A DNA stretch of 64,000 nt from Bacillus nakamurai. GTDB lineage: Bacteria; Bacillota; Bacilli; Bacillales; Bacillaceae. Within the stretch, counting starts at the first letter, position 1. Each line of letters opens with the position of its first letter. This document shows, piece after piece, positions 53,707 to 60,910 of this stretch. The stretch is taken from contig NZ_LSAZ01000007.1 in the NCBI RefSeq assembly GCF_001584325.1, positions 118,130 to 182,129 on the forward strand, given 5' to 3'. A model generated the notes under the pieces. That model worked only from the letters and a program-made list of their open reading frames with translations. It did not search any database and was not told where the DNA came from. The translations under genes were made by a program, and so were the position numbers.

Positions 53707-54441
53707 TTAATGAATTTCAAACGGATCAAAGTACGGGCCGATTAAGTCTGAGACCTTTACAAACGTATACCCTTGCTTTTTCAGCTGCGGAATAATTTCT
53801 TTAAGGGCTTCAACTGTTTGGCGCCGGTTTCCTCCGCCGTCATGCAGAAGGATAATATCGCCATCCCGCGCATTTGAAACAATATGCCTGACAATTTTCC
53901 CCTTGCCCGGCCTTGACCAATCCATCGGATCTTGGTTCCACGACCACATGACGATGTGATAGCCTTCTTTTAAGATGCTTTTAAATGCGGTATGATTCAG
54001 CGAACCTCCCGGCGGACGAAATAACTTGTCCCCTTCCGGCTGAAGCGCTCTGATCTGCTGTGCGGTGCTGTGAAGCTCCTTTAAAATGTCCTTGCGTTTT
54101 AAACGATGAAAATAAACATGATTCATCGTATGGTTTCCGATTTCATGGCCTTCCGCCACAATACGCTTTGCAGTCACGGGGTATCTGTCAATATGGCTCC
54201 CGATACAAAAAAAGGTTGCTTTGACGTTATGTTTTTTCAGCACGTCTAAAACAGCCTCCGTATAAACCGGATGCGGGCCGTCATCAAATGTTAAGGATAG
54301 CTTCTTTTCTTCAGTCCTTATGTCCCAGTACACGTTTCCTGTTTTCTCCATGTCACTTCTTTTTAATGACTTTGCATCGGCAGAAACAGCAGTTACACCT
54401 GTGAGCACGCATATGAAAATGATCAAATGAAAGCATCTCAA
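53707..54441 (-). CDS. Secreted polysaccharide deacetylase (NodB domain)
   Basis: A 244-residue protein with a cleavable signal peptide (LIIFICVLTGVTAVSADA) and one NodB deacetylase domain. All five active-site motifs are intact: TFDDGPHP (catalytic Asp and metal Asp), HEIGNHTMNH (metal His pair), RPPGGSLN, WSWNQDPMDW and LLHDGGGNR. It probably removes acetyl groups from peptidoglycan or another wall polysaccharide. TTG at 54441 follows GGAGGTG by six bases. I do not recall this gene at this locus in B. subtilis 168, so it looks like an accessory insertion beside the cwlH remnant. Confidence 0.9.
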   Translation of the reverse strand: MRCFHLIIFICVLTGVTAVSADAKSLKRSDMEKTGNVYWDIRTEEKKLSLTFDDGPHPVYTEAVLDVLKKHNVKATFFCIGSHIDRYPVTAKRIVAEGHEIGNHTMNHVYFHRLKRKDILKELHSTAQQIRALQPEGDKLFRPPGGSLNHTAFKSILKEGYHIVMWSWNQDPMDWSRPGKGKIVRHIVSNARDGDIILLHDGGGNRRQTVEALKEIIPQLKKQGYTFVKVSDLIGPYFDPFEIH

Positions 54442-54492
54442 CGTTTACACCTCCAGTAAACACTACTGTTAACGTGTCCCCTTTTTTAAAAA

Positions 54493-54955
54493 TCATTCGG
54501 CGCATAAAATATGTACATCGCCTTCTTCAGCTGCAAAAGCAGATGACACTGATGATGACAGCGCCGCTTCAAGCTTGGCTTTTGTTTTCGGTCCGTAAAT
54601 GCCGTCAATTCCATGAGGTTTCGTGCTTTTATCAGGGTAAAGCAAGGGCGGTCTGCACTTGAGTGACCTTTGCGCTCTTTGGTCAGTTTTATGATTTCTG
54701 AAGGCAGCGGGCAGGCCTCCAGCGCAACCTTGGAAGAATTGTCCGAGCCGGAAAGTCCTGTTTCAAGTTGTTCCCAGCAGCAACGGGTGAGAACAATTCT
54801 TGCCTGGCCATTTGTTATGGAGGAACAACATAAGCAGGCGGTATGTTCTGGTTTTTCATCAGCATTTTGGCATCTGCGCCAATGCAGGCCGCATCCATCG
54901 TATATCCCGGCTGATTCTCATTTGATCGGTACCAGATCTTTTATAATGGATACAT
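54493..54955 (-). pseudogene. cwlH: Decayed N-acetylmuramoyl-L-alanine amidase gene (cwlH)
   Basis: Pieces of a CwlH/CwlA/XlyA-type amidase read in order on the minus strand, in changing frames. They are an N-terminus VSIIKDLVPIK, then ENQPGYTMDAA, GADAKMLMKNQNIPPAYVVP, HNKWPGKNC, LSGSDNSSKVALE...LPSEIIKLTKERKG, TQVQTAL, and finally YPDKSTKPHGIDGIYGPKTK of the peptidoglycan-binding domain. AGGAGAGG precedes the original ATG near 54955. The catalytic domain has a large internal deletion that removes the ITxHNT zinc motif. At least four frameshifts are present. B. subtilis has intact cwlH between yqeF and yqeD, the same place. Confidence 0.85.
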
Positions 54956-55063
54956 TTTTATCCCTCTCCTATTAAAGAATGCGGAACATGCTTGATGGAC
55001 AGCCTTTTTTAATAGAAGGAGAAAGATTTGTGCTGTATACTAATCAAAGAGGTGAACGTATAT

Positions 55064-55690
55064 ATGATAAAAAAGGGACTCAGCCTTACAGTCATTATTG
55101 CTGTGATCATCATCGGCTTTATGCAAAAAGATGTTTGGCTCGATTTGATTAAGGCAGGCGGAATGTACGCCATATTGCTGAGCATGCTTTTGGTCGCCGC
55201 TGACGTATTTTTTCCGATTGTTCCGTTTGCGATTATCGCTGCTTTAAACGGGGCGGTTTTCGGGATTGTAAATGGGGTGTGGATTACGCTGTCAGGAGCG
55301 ATGTTCGGTACGATGGCATTGTTTTTTCTCGTACGGTACGGATTCAGGGACTGGGCCAGAAAGAAGCTGAGGGCTTACCCGGCCGTTTCCCATTATGAAG
55401 ATTCTTTTCACCAGCACGCGTTTACGGCAGTTCTTTTAGGCCGGCTCATTCCGGTCATCCCGTCGCTGGCCATGAATACCGTCTGCGGATTAAGTGAAAT
55501 CAGATGGGCGGTCTTTTTTTCTGCGTCGCTGATCGGCAAAATTCCCAACATCATTATCGTGACCGTCGCAGGTGCTTCTTTCACAAGCAATAAACTGCTG
55601 TCCTTCGGAATTTACGGGATGTACATGCTTGTATTAATGGTGATCATTTATAAAAAGTTTCCTCACTTTTTAAAAGCATCGAAAAAATGA
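55064..55690 (+). CDS. yqeD: YqeD, DedA/TVP38-TMEM64 family membrane protein
   Basis: A 208-residue integral membrane protein of the SNARE-associated (TVP38/TMEM64, VTT domain) family. About five hydrophobic helices are visible. The VTT core contains the FxxxR..DWARKKL region and the glycine/arginine motif LGRLIPVIPSLAMNTVCGLSEI. The ATG at 55064 follows AGAGGTGA; the upstream open frame has no site. The biochemical role is unknown, although VTT proteins have been linked to lipid scrambling. Confidence 0.9.
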   Translation: MIKKGLSLTVIIAVIIIGFMQKDVWLDLIKAGGMYAILLSMLLVAADVFFPIVPFAIIAALNGAVFGIVNGVWITLSGAMFGTMALFFLVRYGFRDWARKKLRAYPAVSHYEDSFHQHAFTAVLLGRLIPVIPSLAMNTVCGLSEIRWAVFFSASLIGKIPNIIIVTVAGASFTSNKLLSFGIYGMYMLVLMVIIYKKFPHFLKASKK

Positions 55691-55693
55691 GGA

Positions 55694-55730
55694 TGGTATA
55701 TGAAAGGCCAAACCGCCCTTTCATATACAT
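55694..55730. terminator. Hairpin between yqeD and the acetyltransferase gene
   Basis: GTATATGAAAGG pairs perfectly with CCTTTCATATAC around a nine-base loop between the converging genes. Flanking T runs are short, so termination efficiency is uncertain. Confidence 0.7.
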
Positions 55731-56200
55731 TATTTCTGCTGTACTTCGCCTCTCATTCTGATCACCTTCCCGTCTGACTCCAAACCGAGCGCCTGCATAT
55801 TTTGCTTTCTGTAAAATGTGAGGGCTCCTTTGTTGCTTGGCGAAACTCTGAGGTGATATTCCGTAACACCGTACGTTCGAAAGAAATCCTGAGCATAGGC
55901 GTCCATCTTTGAGCCATACCCCCTGCCTCTTTCTTGCGGGATGATATAGTAAAGATGTACATAACCGATTTCTTTATGCTGATATGTTTTGATCGACAGC
56001 TCGAGCTGTCCGATCGGCTGCTGCATATGATACGCCATCACAAAACCGTCAGGAAAACGCTGGATCTGTCCGGACAGCCAGCTGAGATATTCTTCCCTGT
56101 TAAAGCCGTCGGCCGTTCCAAAGCTTGCTATAAAGGAATCCTTCCGAAACGAAACCGCTGTCTCTTCATGTTTGTTTAGATTGATCCGCTGAAAATACAC
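55730..56200 (-). CDS. GNAT family N-acetyltransferase
   Basis: A 156-residue acetyltransferase. The acetyl-CoA-binding motif A is RGRGYGSKMDAYA near residues 90-102, preceded by the beta-strand YVHLYYIIPQE. The C-terminal beta-alpha VSPSNKGALTFYRKQNM is typical. The substrate is unknown. The GTG at 56200 follows GGAGG by seven bases and overlaps the end of the MFS gene by 35 bases, so the two belong to one T-box-controlled operon. The pairing of an exporter with an acetyltransferase suggests a resistance or detoxification cassette, but that is inference. Confidence 0.85.
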   Translation of the reverse strand: MYFQRINLNKHEETAVSFRKDSFIASFGTADGFNREEYLSWLSGQIQRFPDGFVMAYHMQQPIGQLELSIKTYQHKEIGYVHLYYIIPQERGRGYGSKMDAYAQDFFRTYGVTEYHLRVSPSNKGALTFYRKQNMQALGLESDGKVIRMRGEVQQK

Positions 56201-57421
56201 CAGAAGTCCTCCTTTTTGCGGAAATGAATAAGAATGAGCAAAGAACGACAGCCATAACCAGCATAACGGCGGCGCCTGTCATGACGATATGCTGAATAGA
56301 GGCCCCGATCGCCAAAACACCGAATAATCCCGTTATCAGTATGATGAAGACAGCTTCAAATAATGAATAAAGGCTCCCGACCCTCCCCATGATGTCAACC
56401 GGAATATGCTTCTGGTAAAACGTCAAAAACCCTGTATTCGCAAAGGAAAGAAAAAAAGCAAGCAGAAAGAAGCCGAGAGCAGCCGTCCAAAAGAATTCGG
56501 AAAAGGCATAAATCATATACCCCACAGATACGAGCAAGGCGCCGCTTCCCATTAATAAAAAAGTCGGCAATTTTTTGACGAAGAGCACATTCACGAGCGC
56601 CCCTGCAATAATGCCAGCTCCCGCAACACTGTTAAGAAATCCGTAATCTGCATCTGTGAGTTGAAGAACATCTTTCGCAAACGCCGCTTCAAGTGAATCA
56701 AGAGCTGACATCATCACTGTCATAACCAGACTGAATAAAAAATAGATAAACATGACATTTCTTGCCGTCCGGCTGAACGGTACACAAGCTGCCAGTCTTC
56801 TTTATATACTGCCAAAGAAAGCTTCTGACGGGAAGACTGTAAATGCAGATCCTTTTCAAGGTTCGGCAGCATCATCGTGATGATACCGGACAGACTTAAA
56901 GCTGCCGCATTCACCCAAATCGCAAAAATCGGCGTCCCGGCGATAAAAAGCAGCCCGGCTGCAGCCGGTCCGAGAAGAAAAGCTCCTGATTCCAGCAAAG
57001 CCCTGAGTGAATTGAATCGTTTTCTTCTTTCAGGGGGAATAAGCAGCGTCACATACGCCATGGAAGACGGACGGAACATGGCATTGGCCATATTAATGAA
57101 AAACACAATACAATAAACAGAGTATACAGACCAGGCACTCAGCATCAGCGGCAGGATCGTGATTAACATAGCCCTGAAAAAATCAAGCGTAAACATGATA
57201 TTCCGTTTATTAAACCGGTCGATGATGCTTCCGGCCCATACATTTGTCATTAAGACAGCCGCGGGCCTTATTAAATAGAGGACAGACACCGCAAATGCAG
57301 ATCCCGTTTCTTTTAAGACAATCAGATTAAGAGACAAAAAATAAATCCATTCCCCGATGTTTGATACACCGATCCCGCCTAATAAAAGAACCGGGTAACC
57401 CCAAGATTTAATGCCCTTCAT
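56166..57421 (-). pseudogene. MFS exporter gene split by a frameshift
   Basis: A 12-helix major facilitator transporter of the MFS_3 (MefA/EntS) type, read in two frames. The first frame, 57421-56720, gives the N-terminal six helices, including the GSIIDRFNKR loop after helix 2. The second, from about 56760 to 56166, gives the C-terminal six. At GRQEM the sequence GAAATG would restore a continuous RQENVMFIYFLF if one more A were present, so a single A is missing from a short A run. This can be a real inactivating mutation or a sequencing error. The start is an ATG behind AGGAGGGG. The T-box leader directly precedes it. Substrate unknown. Confidence 0.85.
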
Positions 57422-57443
57422 CTAAAACCCCTCCTTTATAAAT

Positions 57444-57720
57444 AAAAAACCCCGCCCCCAAGACAATAAGTCTTGAGGACGGGGTAGAGCCCGCTATGCC
57501 ACCTCAATTCGTTATGATGCCGGCACCATAACCTTTCCGGATAAAGAAGCTTACTCGATAACAGGAGTATCTGCCGCACCATCCTCAACACGTGATTCCG
57601 ATGCGAAGCTAAGAGGCTTGCTTCAACAAATCCGTTCATACTCCTTTCCAGCTCCCGGAGCTCTCTGTCATGAAAGATATTTGTCTACTCTTCTCTTCAA
57701 CGCTTTTTGGCTTTTATTCA
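57444..57720 (-). promoter_or_regulatory. T-box riboswitch upstream of the MFS-GNAT operon, probably glutamine
   Basis: A minus-strand leader with all T-box parts. Stem I has a kink-turn-like base, the AGTA loop-E strand and the distal AGAGAG...GGAAAG. A stem TTATG/CATAA follows. The T-box core TTGAGGTGGCATAGCGGG is the complement of about 57488-57506. Its TTGAGG pairs with CCTCAA for antitermination, competing with the strong terminator CCCCGTCCTCAAGAC/GTCTTGGGGGCGGGG plus T6 at 57444-57485. Aligned on AGTA/GAA with the glyQS leader, the specifier is CAA (Gln). The tRNA-end-binding UGGC requires a G discriminator, which fits tRNA-Gln. Confidence 0.88.
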
Positions 57721-57734
57721 CTTGAGTTCCTTAC

Positions 57735-57764
57735 TTTCTATTTTTTAACAATATATCGTGTCAA
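57735..57764 (-). promoter_or_regulatory. Promoter of the MFS-GNAT operon
   Basis: Minus-strand TTGACA (57759-57764) and TAGAAA (57735-57740), 18 bases apart, located just before the T-box stem I. Confidence 0.7.
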
Positions 57765-57856
57765 ACCGTAAAAATCAAGCAGGCAGAAGAAAAAAGTCTG
57801 CAGGGATGGTTCCTTTGATTAATTTCCCTGTACAGACACAGACAGCCTTACCGCCA

Positions 57857-57864
57857 CATACAGT
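57857..57864 (+). promoter_or_regulatory. Sigma-E-like -10 element of sigK
   Basis: CATACAGT matches the sigma-E -10 consensus CATACAnT and lies 42 bases before the sigK start; a second CATA occurs at 57867-57870. sigK is transcribed by sigma-E in B. subtilis. Confidence 0.6.
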
Positions 57865-57905
57865 TACATATAGGCTTTTGCCTACATAACTTTGTGGAGG
57901 TGAGG

Positions 57906-58295
57906 ATGGTGACAGGTGTTTTTGCAGCGCTCGGGTTTATTGTGAAAGAACTCGTGTTTTTAGTATCATACGTGAAAAATAATGCCTTTCCACAACCGCT
58001 CTCGAACAGTGAGGAAAAAAAATACTTAGAGCTGATGGCTCAAGGAGATGAGCACGCCCGCAACATGCTGATCGAGCATAATCTTCGTTTAGTCGCCCAT
58101 ATTGTGAAAAAATTCGAAAACACGGGGGAAGACGCGGAAGATCTGATCTCCATCGGAACAATCGGGCTGATTAAAGGAATTGAAAGCTATTCAGCCGGAA
58201 AAGGCACGAAGCTTGCCACATATGCCGCAAGATGTATAGAAAATGAGATTCCAATAACAAAAGGGGAGTGCATAAAAGCGCACGTCCCCTTTTAA
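57906..58295 (+). CDS. sigK: SigK N-terminal half (SpoIVCB), interrupted by a skin-like element
   Basis: The first part of the late mother-cell sigma factor SigK. The ATG at 57906 follows GGAGG by five bases. Pro-sequence residues ([25 protein letters not shown]) and sigma region 2 ([42 protein letters not shown]) match SigK. After ENEI the sequence diverges, and the frame ends 11 codons later in element DNA, losing region 4. In B. subtilis the same codon context is the skin junction, and excision by SpoIVCA in the mother cell rebuilds sigK with the distal half (spoIIIC). The distal half is outside this window. Confidence 0.93.
   Translation: MVTGVFAALGFIVKELVFLVSYVKNNAFPQPLSNSEEKKYLELMAQGDEHARNMLIEHNLRLVAHIVKKFENTGEDAEDLISIGTIGLIKGIESYSAGKGTKLATYAARCIENEIPITKGECIKAHVPF
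58242..58246 (+). other. Presumed left crossover site of the skin-like element
   Basis: AATGA, the five-base sequence I recall as the repeated core of the B. subtilis skin recombination sites, lies in the ENE-coding part of sigK. The matching right site would be outside the window. Confidence 0.6.
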
Positions 58296-58296
58296 A
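58257..58296. terminator. Terminator at the converging ends of sigK-N and spoIVCA
   Basis: AAAAGGGGAGTGC pairs with GCACGTCCCCTTTT (one mismatch region) around a short loop, with A and T runs on the outside; it can end spoIVCA transcripts. Confidence 0.8.
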
Positions 58297-59794
58297 ATGT
58301 GTTTATATATACTGTTTCAGAATCGACCACTATAATTTCTTTAACGATAAAACTAATAATCGTCTTCTTATCCTCAAAAGTTAAGTTGCCGGCACCAATA
58401 TTATTAAAATACTTAATTGCCCTTTTTAAAGCATTTTCACTTGAGTTAGAGTGTTCCGCCTCTTTCATTTTTGAATCAATTTCGTTAAACTGTTCTGTAA
58501 GATGATTTTGTTTTTTCTGCAACTCGACGATCTGACTTTTAACCTCTTCAAGGTCAATTTCATCGTCTTCACTTAGGCTGATTAATGTCAAAAGACGTTG
58601 ACGGCCTTTTTTTGTTTTCTCTATTTCTTTTTTTATAGTCTCCAGCTCGTTACCAAGATGATTGGTTTGCTCTATCTCTTTGTAAGATGAAAATTTTTCA
58701 GGGTTCATTATAAACTTATAAATTTCATCCCAAACGTGCTTATTCAGCTTATTTTCAGACATTTGCTTCCCGCAACCGCGATTCTTAACACCTGCATAAT
58801 TCTTCCGGCAATCGTAAATATAAAAGTCCTTCCCGTGTGACTTTCTTTTTCTTCCTGTCATTGTATTGCCACAAACGCCACACCTAACCAAACCAGAAAG
58901 TAAATATTGGTGAGAACTGTAACTTAAATGTTTTCTTTTACTTTGCCCTAATAATTCTTGAGCATAATCCCATTGTTCCGCGGGAATTATTATTGGTATT
59001 TCTATGACAACCCGCTCTTCTGCCGGTCTTAGTTTTGTAATGCCTTTTCCTCCAGCTTGCTTTGAAACATAGCCGCCAACGGTATCGTATTTATACTGCT
59101 CATGCTCACCTTTGTATGCAGGGTTCATAAGTATTTGGCGAACTACATTTCGATGCCAAACTGTTCCCCCTTTTTTTGTCTTAATTCCTAACTCTGTTAG
59201 ATGAAGAGCTATACCATTAATTCGCGAGAAAAACGGGCTAGTATGATCTGTGAAATAATTAAAAATCATTCTCACTTTTTTCGCTTCTTCTTCATTAATT
59301 TCAAGCGTTCTCTTATCTTTTATAAATTTATATCCTAATAGTCCAGAGTCTTTAATAATCATGCCTTTTTTTATCTTTTGGAGACGTCCGGCCGATGTTC
59401 TTTCCTTTATTTTAGCCTTTTCAAATTCTGAAATGGCTCCTCTCATAGAAAAAAACAGCTGGCCTTCTGGGGAATCCGCATATTCTCCATTCACAAAAAT
59501 TAAAGGTATATTCTGCTTTCTTAATTCATCATCAAGAATAAGCTGGTTCATTAATTTTCGAGAAAGTCGGTCTGGATCATAACAGATTACCTGGGTAATC
59601 AAACCCTTTCTTGCATCTTCTCGTAGCCGATTGAGTGATGGGCGTTCCATTAACTCGCCTGAATAGCCTTCATCTGCGTATTTTAATACGTCAGGCGTCC
59701 CAGCTTTCTTTATACAGGCTTCTATTTGACTGTCGATGCTTGAGCCTTTTATCGCCTGTTCTTCCGTTGATACCCTTACGTAAATCGCTATCAC
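58292..59794 (-). CDS. spoIVCA: Site-specific serine recombinase SpoIVCA-like
   Basis: A 500-residue large serine recombinase, the same length as SpoIVCA, which excises skin to rebuild sigK. The resolvase domain starts [13 protein letters not shown] with catalytic Ser9. Arg residues of the active site lie in DPDRLSRKL, and the domain runs to about residue 140. The Recombinase domain follows (about 160-270). A zinc ribbon has CGVCG at 305-309 and two more Cys before 342. A coiled-coil arm (about 375-445) separates it from the C-terminal end. GTG at 59794 follows GGAAGGAG. Its stop overlaps the end of the sigK fragment frame. Confidence 0.95.
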   Translation of the reverse strand: MIAIYVRVSTEEQAIKGSSIDSQIEACIKKAGTPDVLKYADEGYSGELMERPSLNRLREDARKGLITQVICYDPDRLSRKLMNQLILDDELRKQNIPLIFVNGEYADSPEGQLFFSMRGAISEFEKAKIKERTSAGRLQKIKKGMIIKDSGLLGYKFIKDKRTLEINEEEAKKVRMIFNYFTDHTSPFFSRINGIALHLTELGIKTKKGGTVWHRNVVRQILMNPAYKGEHEQYKYDTVGGYVSKQAGGKGITKLRPAEERVVIEIPIIIPAEQWDYAQELLGQSKRKHLSYSSHQYLLSGLVRCGVCGNTMTGRKRKSHGKDFYIYDCRKNYAGVKNRGCGKQMSENKLNKHVWDEIYKFIMNPEKFSSYKEIEQTNHLGNELETIKKEIEKTKKGRQRLLTLISLSEDDEIDLEEVKSQIVELQKKQNHLTEQFNEIDSKMKEAEHSNSSENALKRAIKYFNNIGAGNLTFEDKKTIISFIVKEIIVVDSETVYINTF

Positions 59795-59888
59795 ATTGTA
59801 TCTCCTTCCTATGCAGTTTTATTAAATAATGATAGCAATCATTAATACATTTGTCAGCAAGTGGTCCCTCGATGATTTTCACTTTCAA
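59691..59888 (-). CDS. Small hypothetical protein overlapping spoIVCA
   Basis: A 65-codon frame starting at TTG 59888 behind GGGGGGAG. It reads MKVKIIEGPLADKCINDCYHYLIKLHRKE and then runs 104 bases into the spoIVCA gene in another frame. The strong ribosome site and the natural-looking N-terminal half support translation. The C-terminal half (after DLRKG) is composed of the spoIVCA start region and looks random. It may be a coupling ORF or the remnant of a longer gene. No function is recognised. Confidence 0.45.
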   Translation of the reverse strand: MKVKIIEGPLADKCINDCYHYLIKLHRKEIQCDSDLRKGINGRTGDKRLKHRQSNRSLYKESWDA

Positions 59889-59974
59889 AGCTGCTCCCCC
59901 CTTGCTAATACGTATGTGATTATGGATTGTCCAAATGATTAACAAAGGGGGTACCGAGAAACGTTTTTTGATTT

Positions 59975-60015
59975 AAAAAAGAGCCCCCCTTATATTCGGA
60001 AAGCTCTCTTTTCTA
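59975..60015 (-). terminator. Terminator after the WYL/LexA-like regulator
   Basis: Minus-strand AGAGAGC...GCTCTTTTTT hairpin with a T run overlaps the last codons of the regulator gene. Confidence 0.65.
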
Positions 60016-60430
60016 ATTTCAGCGTACGCGGACAACCATTCTGCCACGTTATGTAATTCTTCTCCTTTAATTTGTCCAGCAGACCTTTCACTGTACTTGT
60101 AGAGCTCAAACCGAGGTCTTCCATCAATTCTCTATACGTTGGTGCCACTCCGTACTCGTGAATGAAATTTGTAATTGCTTGCAGTGTTTCAGCTTGTCTT
60201 TTCGTAATATCACGCATGCTTGCTTTTTTATAATTGGACGGGGCTACCGCAAGAATATTGTCAATCCTGAATGTTTTTGTCTGTCTACTCGTAAAACAAA
60301 ATGTCCGAATGTAATTCTGTTTTACCTGATGCACTATGATGACTCTTTTCGAGACTGTTCCATCAGCTTTTATATAAATCATGTCCAGTGCCGATTTTTC
60401 TTTTAACGAACGATTCAACAATGCTTTCAT
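59990..60430 (-). CDS. Regulator with WYL-like N-terminus and LexA-type DNA-binding domain
   Basis: A 146-residue protein joining two parts. Residues about 1-68 (MKALLNRSLKEKSALDMIYIK ... TFRIDNILAVAP, abbreviated) resemble the small WYL-like beta-domain. Residues about 72-146 are a clear LexA winged helix: ITKRQAETLQAI, GVAPTYRELMEDLGLSS, then TSTVKGLLDKLKEKNYI and a wing ending PRTLKL. The LexA peptidase half (Ser/Lys dyad) is absent, so it cannot self-cleave. The ATG at 60430 follows GGAGGGG. It is divergent from a small winged-helix gene, and LexA-like boxes lie in the shared promoter region. It probably controls that switch, possibly with a ligand or nucleic acid sensed by the WYL part. 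Confidence 0.8.
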   Translation of the reverse strand: MKALLNRSLKEKSALDMIYIKADGTVSKRVIIVHQVKQNYIRTFCFTSRQTKTFRIDNILAVAPSNYKKASMRDITKRQAETLQAITNFIHEYGVAPTYRELMEDLGLSSTSTVKGLLDKLKEKNYITWQNGCPRTLKLEKRAFRI

Positions 60431-60454
60431 GCTGCCCCCTCCTTCTTTACTATC

Positions 60455-60483
60455 ATTTTATACGAACTTTTGTTCTGTTTCAA
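60455..60483 (-). promoter_or_regulatory. Promoter of the WYL/LexA-like regulator with internal LexA-type box
   Basis: Minus-strand TTGAAA (60478-60483) and TAAAAT (60455-60460) are 17 bases apart. Between them lies CGAACttttGTTCt (60463-60476), a near-perfect Bacillus LexA/DinR box (CGAAC-N4-GTTCG). Confidence 0.78.
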
Positions 60484-60484
60484 G

Positions 60485-60514
60485 TTGAAGAGGGAATGTT
60501 TGTTCTGGTATTAT
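60485..60514 (+). promoter_or_regulatory. Promoter of the small winged-helix gene with a second LexA-type box
   Basis: TTGAAG (60485-60490), 18 bases, TATTAT (60509-60514) with TG at the extended -10 position. GAATgtttGTTC (60494-60505), a one-mismatch GAAC-N4-GTTC box, lies between the two elements. Its centre is 30 bases from the centre of the first box. Confidence 0.68.
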
Positions 60515-60535
60515 ATGCTCAAGGAGGCAATTCAA

Positions 60536-60724
60536 TTGAATGATTTTGAGCGAAAGGTGTATCGGATTATTTTCAACATGTCCCTTTTTGGGAAAAATCC
60601 CTCTTTGGACGAATTGAAGAGAAAAACCGGGAAGGATGAACGTGCTATACGTGAAGCAGTAAAGAGTCTCATGAGGCAACGTATGCTGAAATGGGATAAG
60701 AATAAAAACAAGTGGATGTTTTGA
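60536..60724 (+). CDS. Small winged-helix protein
   Basis: A 62-residue basic protein that I do not recognise by name. The TTG at 60536 follows GGAGG by eight bases and gives MNDFERKVYRIIFNMSLFG. The middle reads like a helix-turn-helix (SLDELKRKTGKDERAIREAVKSL, partial) and the end MLKWDKNKNKWMF like a wing. It could be an antirepressor-type or excision-regulating DNA-binding protein, judging by its position facing the LexA-like regulator. That role is inference. It stands alone and is followed by a hairpin. Confidence 0.7.
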   Translation: MNDFERKVYRIIFNMSLFGKNPSLDELKRKTGKDERAIREAVKSLMRQRMLKWDKNKNKWMF

Positions 60725-60742
60725 CACATTGTAATGAAGAAA

Positions 60743-60769
60743 ATAAAAAACCTTTTCCGAAGAAAAGGC
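60743..60769 (-). terminator. Terminator after rap-phr
   Basis: Minus-strand GCCTTTTC-TTCG-GAAAAGG followed by TTTTTT, just past the phr stop codon; it may also act on the plus-strand winged-helix gene. Confidence 0.85.
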
Positions 60770-60778
60770 GTAAGTTGT

Positions 60779-60910
60779 TCAAGTCTGAAAACGATCCGAA
60801 GCAGTTTGCATAGTATCATGTGTTTGTTTTTCCACTGTGTTCACACCCAATCCGCATACAAAAGATAACGACAGACCCAAAATAATGAAGATGCTTTTTT
60901 TAAAATTCAT
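60779..60910 (-). CDS. Phr signalling peptide precursor
   Basis: A 43-residue pre-peptide with a Lys-containing start and hydrophobic export signal (MNFKKSIFIILGLSLSFVCG), followed by a short polar region ending ASDRFQT. Phr precursors are exported and trimmed to a C-terminal penta- or hexapeptide, re-imported by Opp, and inhibit the paired Rap. By analogy with ARNQT, SRNVT and ERGMT the active form is probably DRFQT; SDRFQT is a hexapeptide alternative resembling PhrH. The ATG at 60910 follows GGGGAGAG and overlaps the rap stop region by 11 bases, as in known pairs. Confidence 0.88.
   Translation of the reverse strand: MNFKKSIFIILGLSLSFVCGLGVNTVEKQTHDTMQTASDRFQT

Noticed and set aside
57610..57640. 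Reading the T-box specifier as GCA (Ala) or AGC (Ser)
   Set aside because: Both triplets overlap CAA in the loop, but the register set by AGTA/GAA in the glyQS leader gives CAA. UGGC also does not fit the A discriminator of tRNA-Ala. Ser remains a weaker alternative.
58257..58296. The 11 extra codons after ENEI as a functional C-terminus of truncated SigK
   Set aside because: They are encoded by the terminator hairpin of the element and only reflect the reading frame running to the next stop.
59990..60430. A complete LexA-type self-cleaving repressor
   Set aside because: The protein ends after the DNA-binding domain; no Ser/Lys peptidase half is present, and its N-terminal half is unrelated to LexA.
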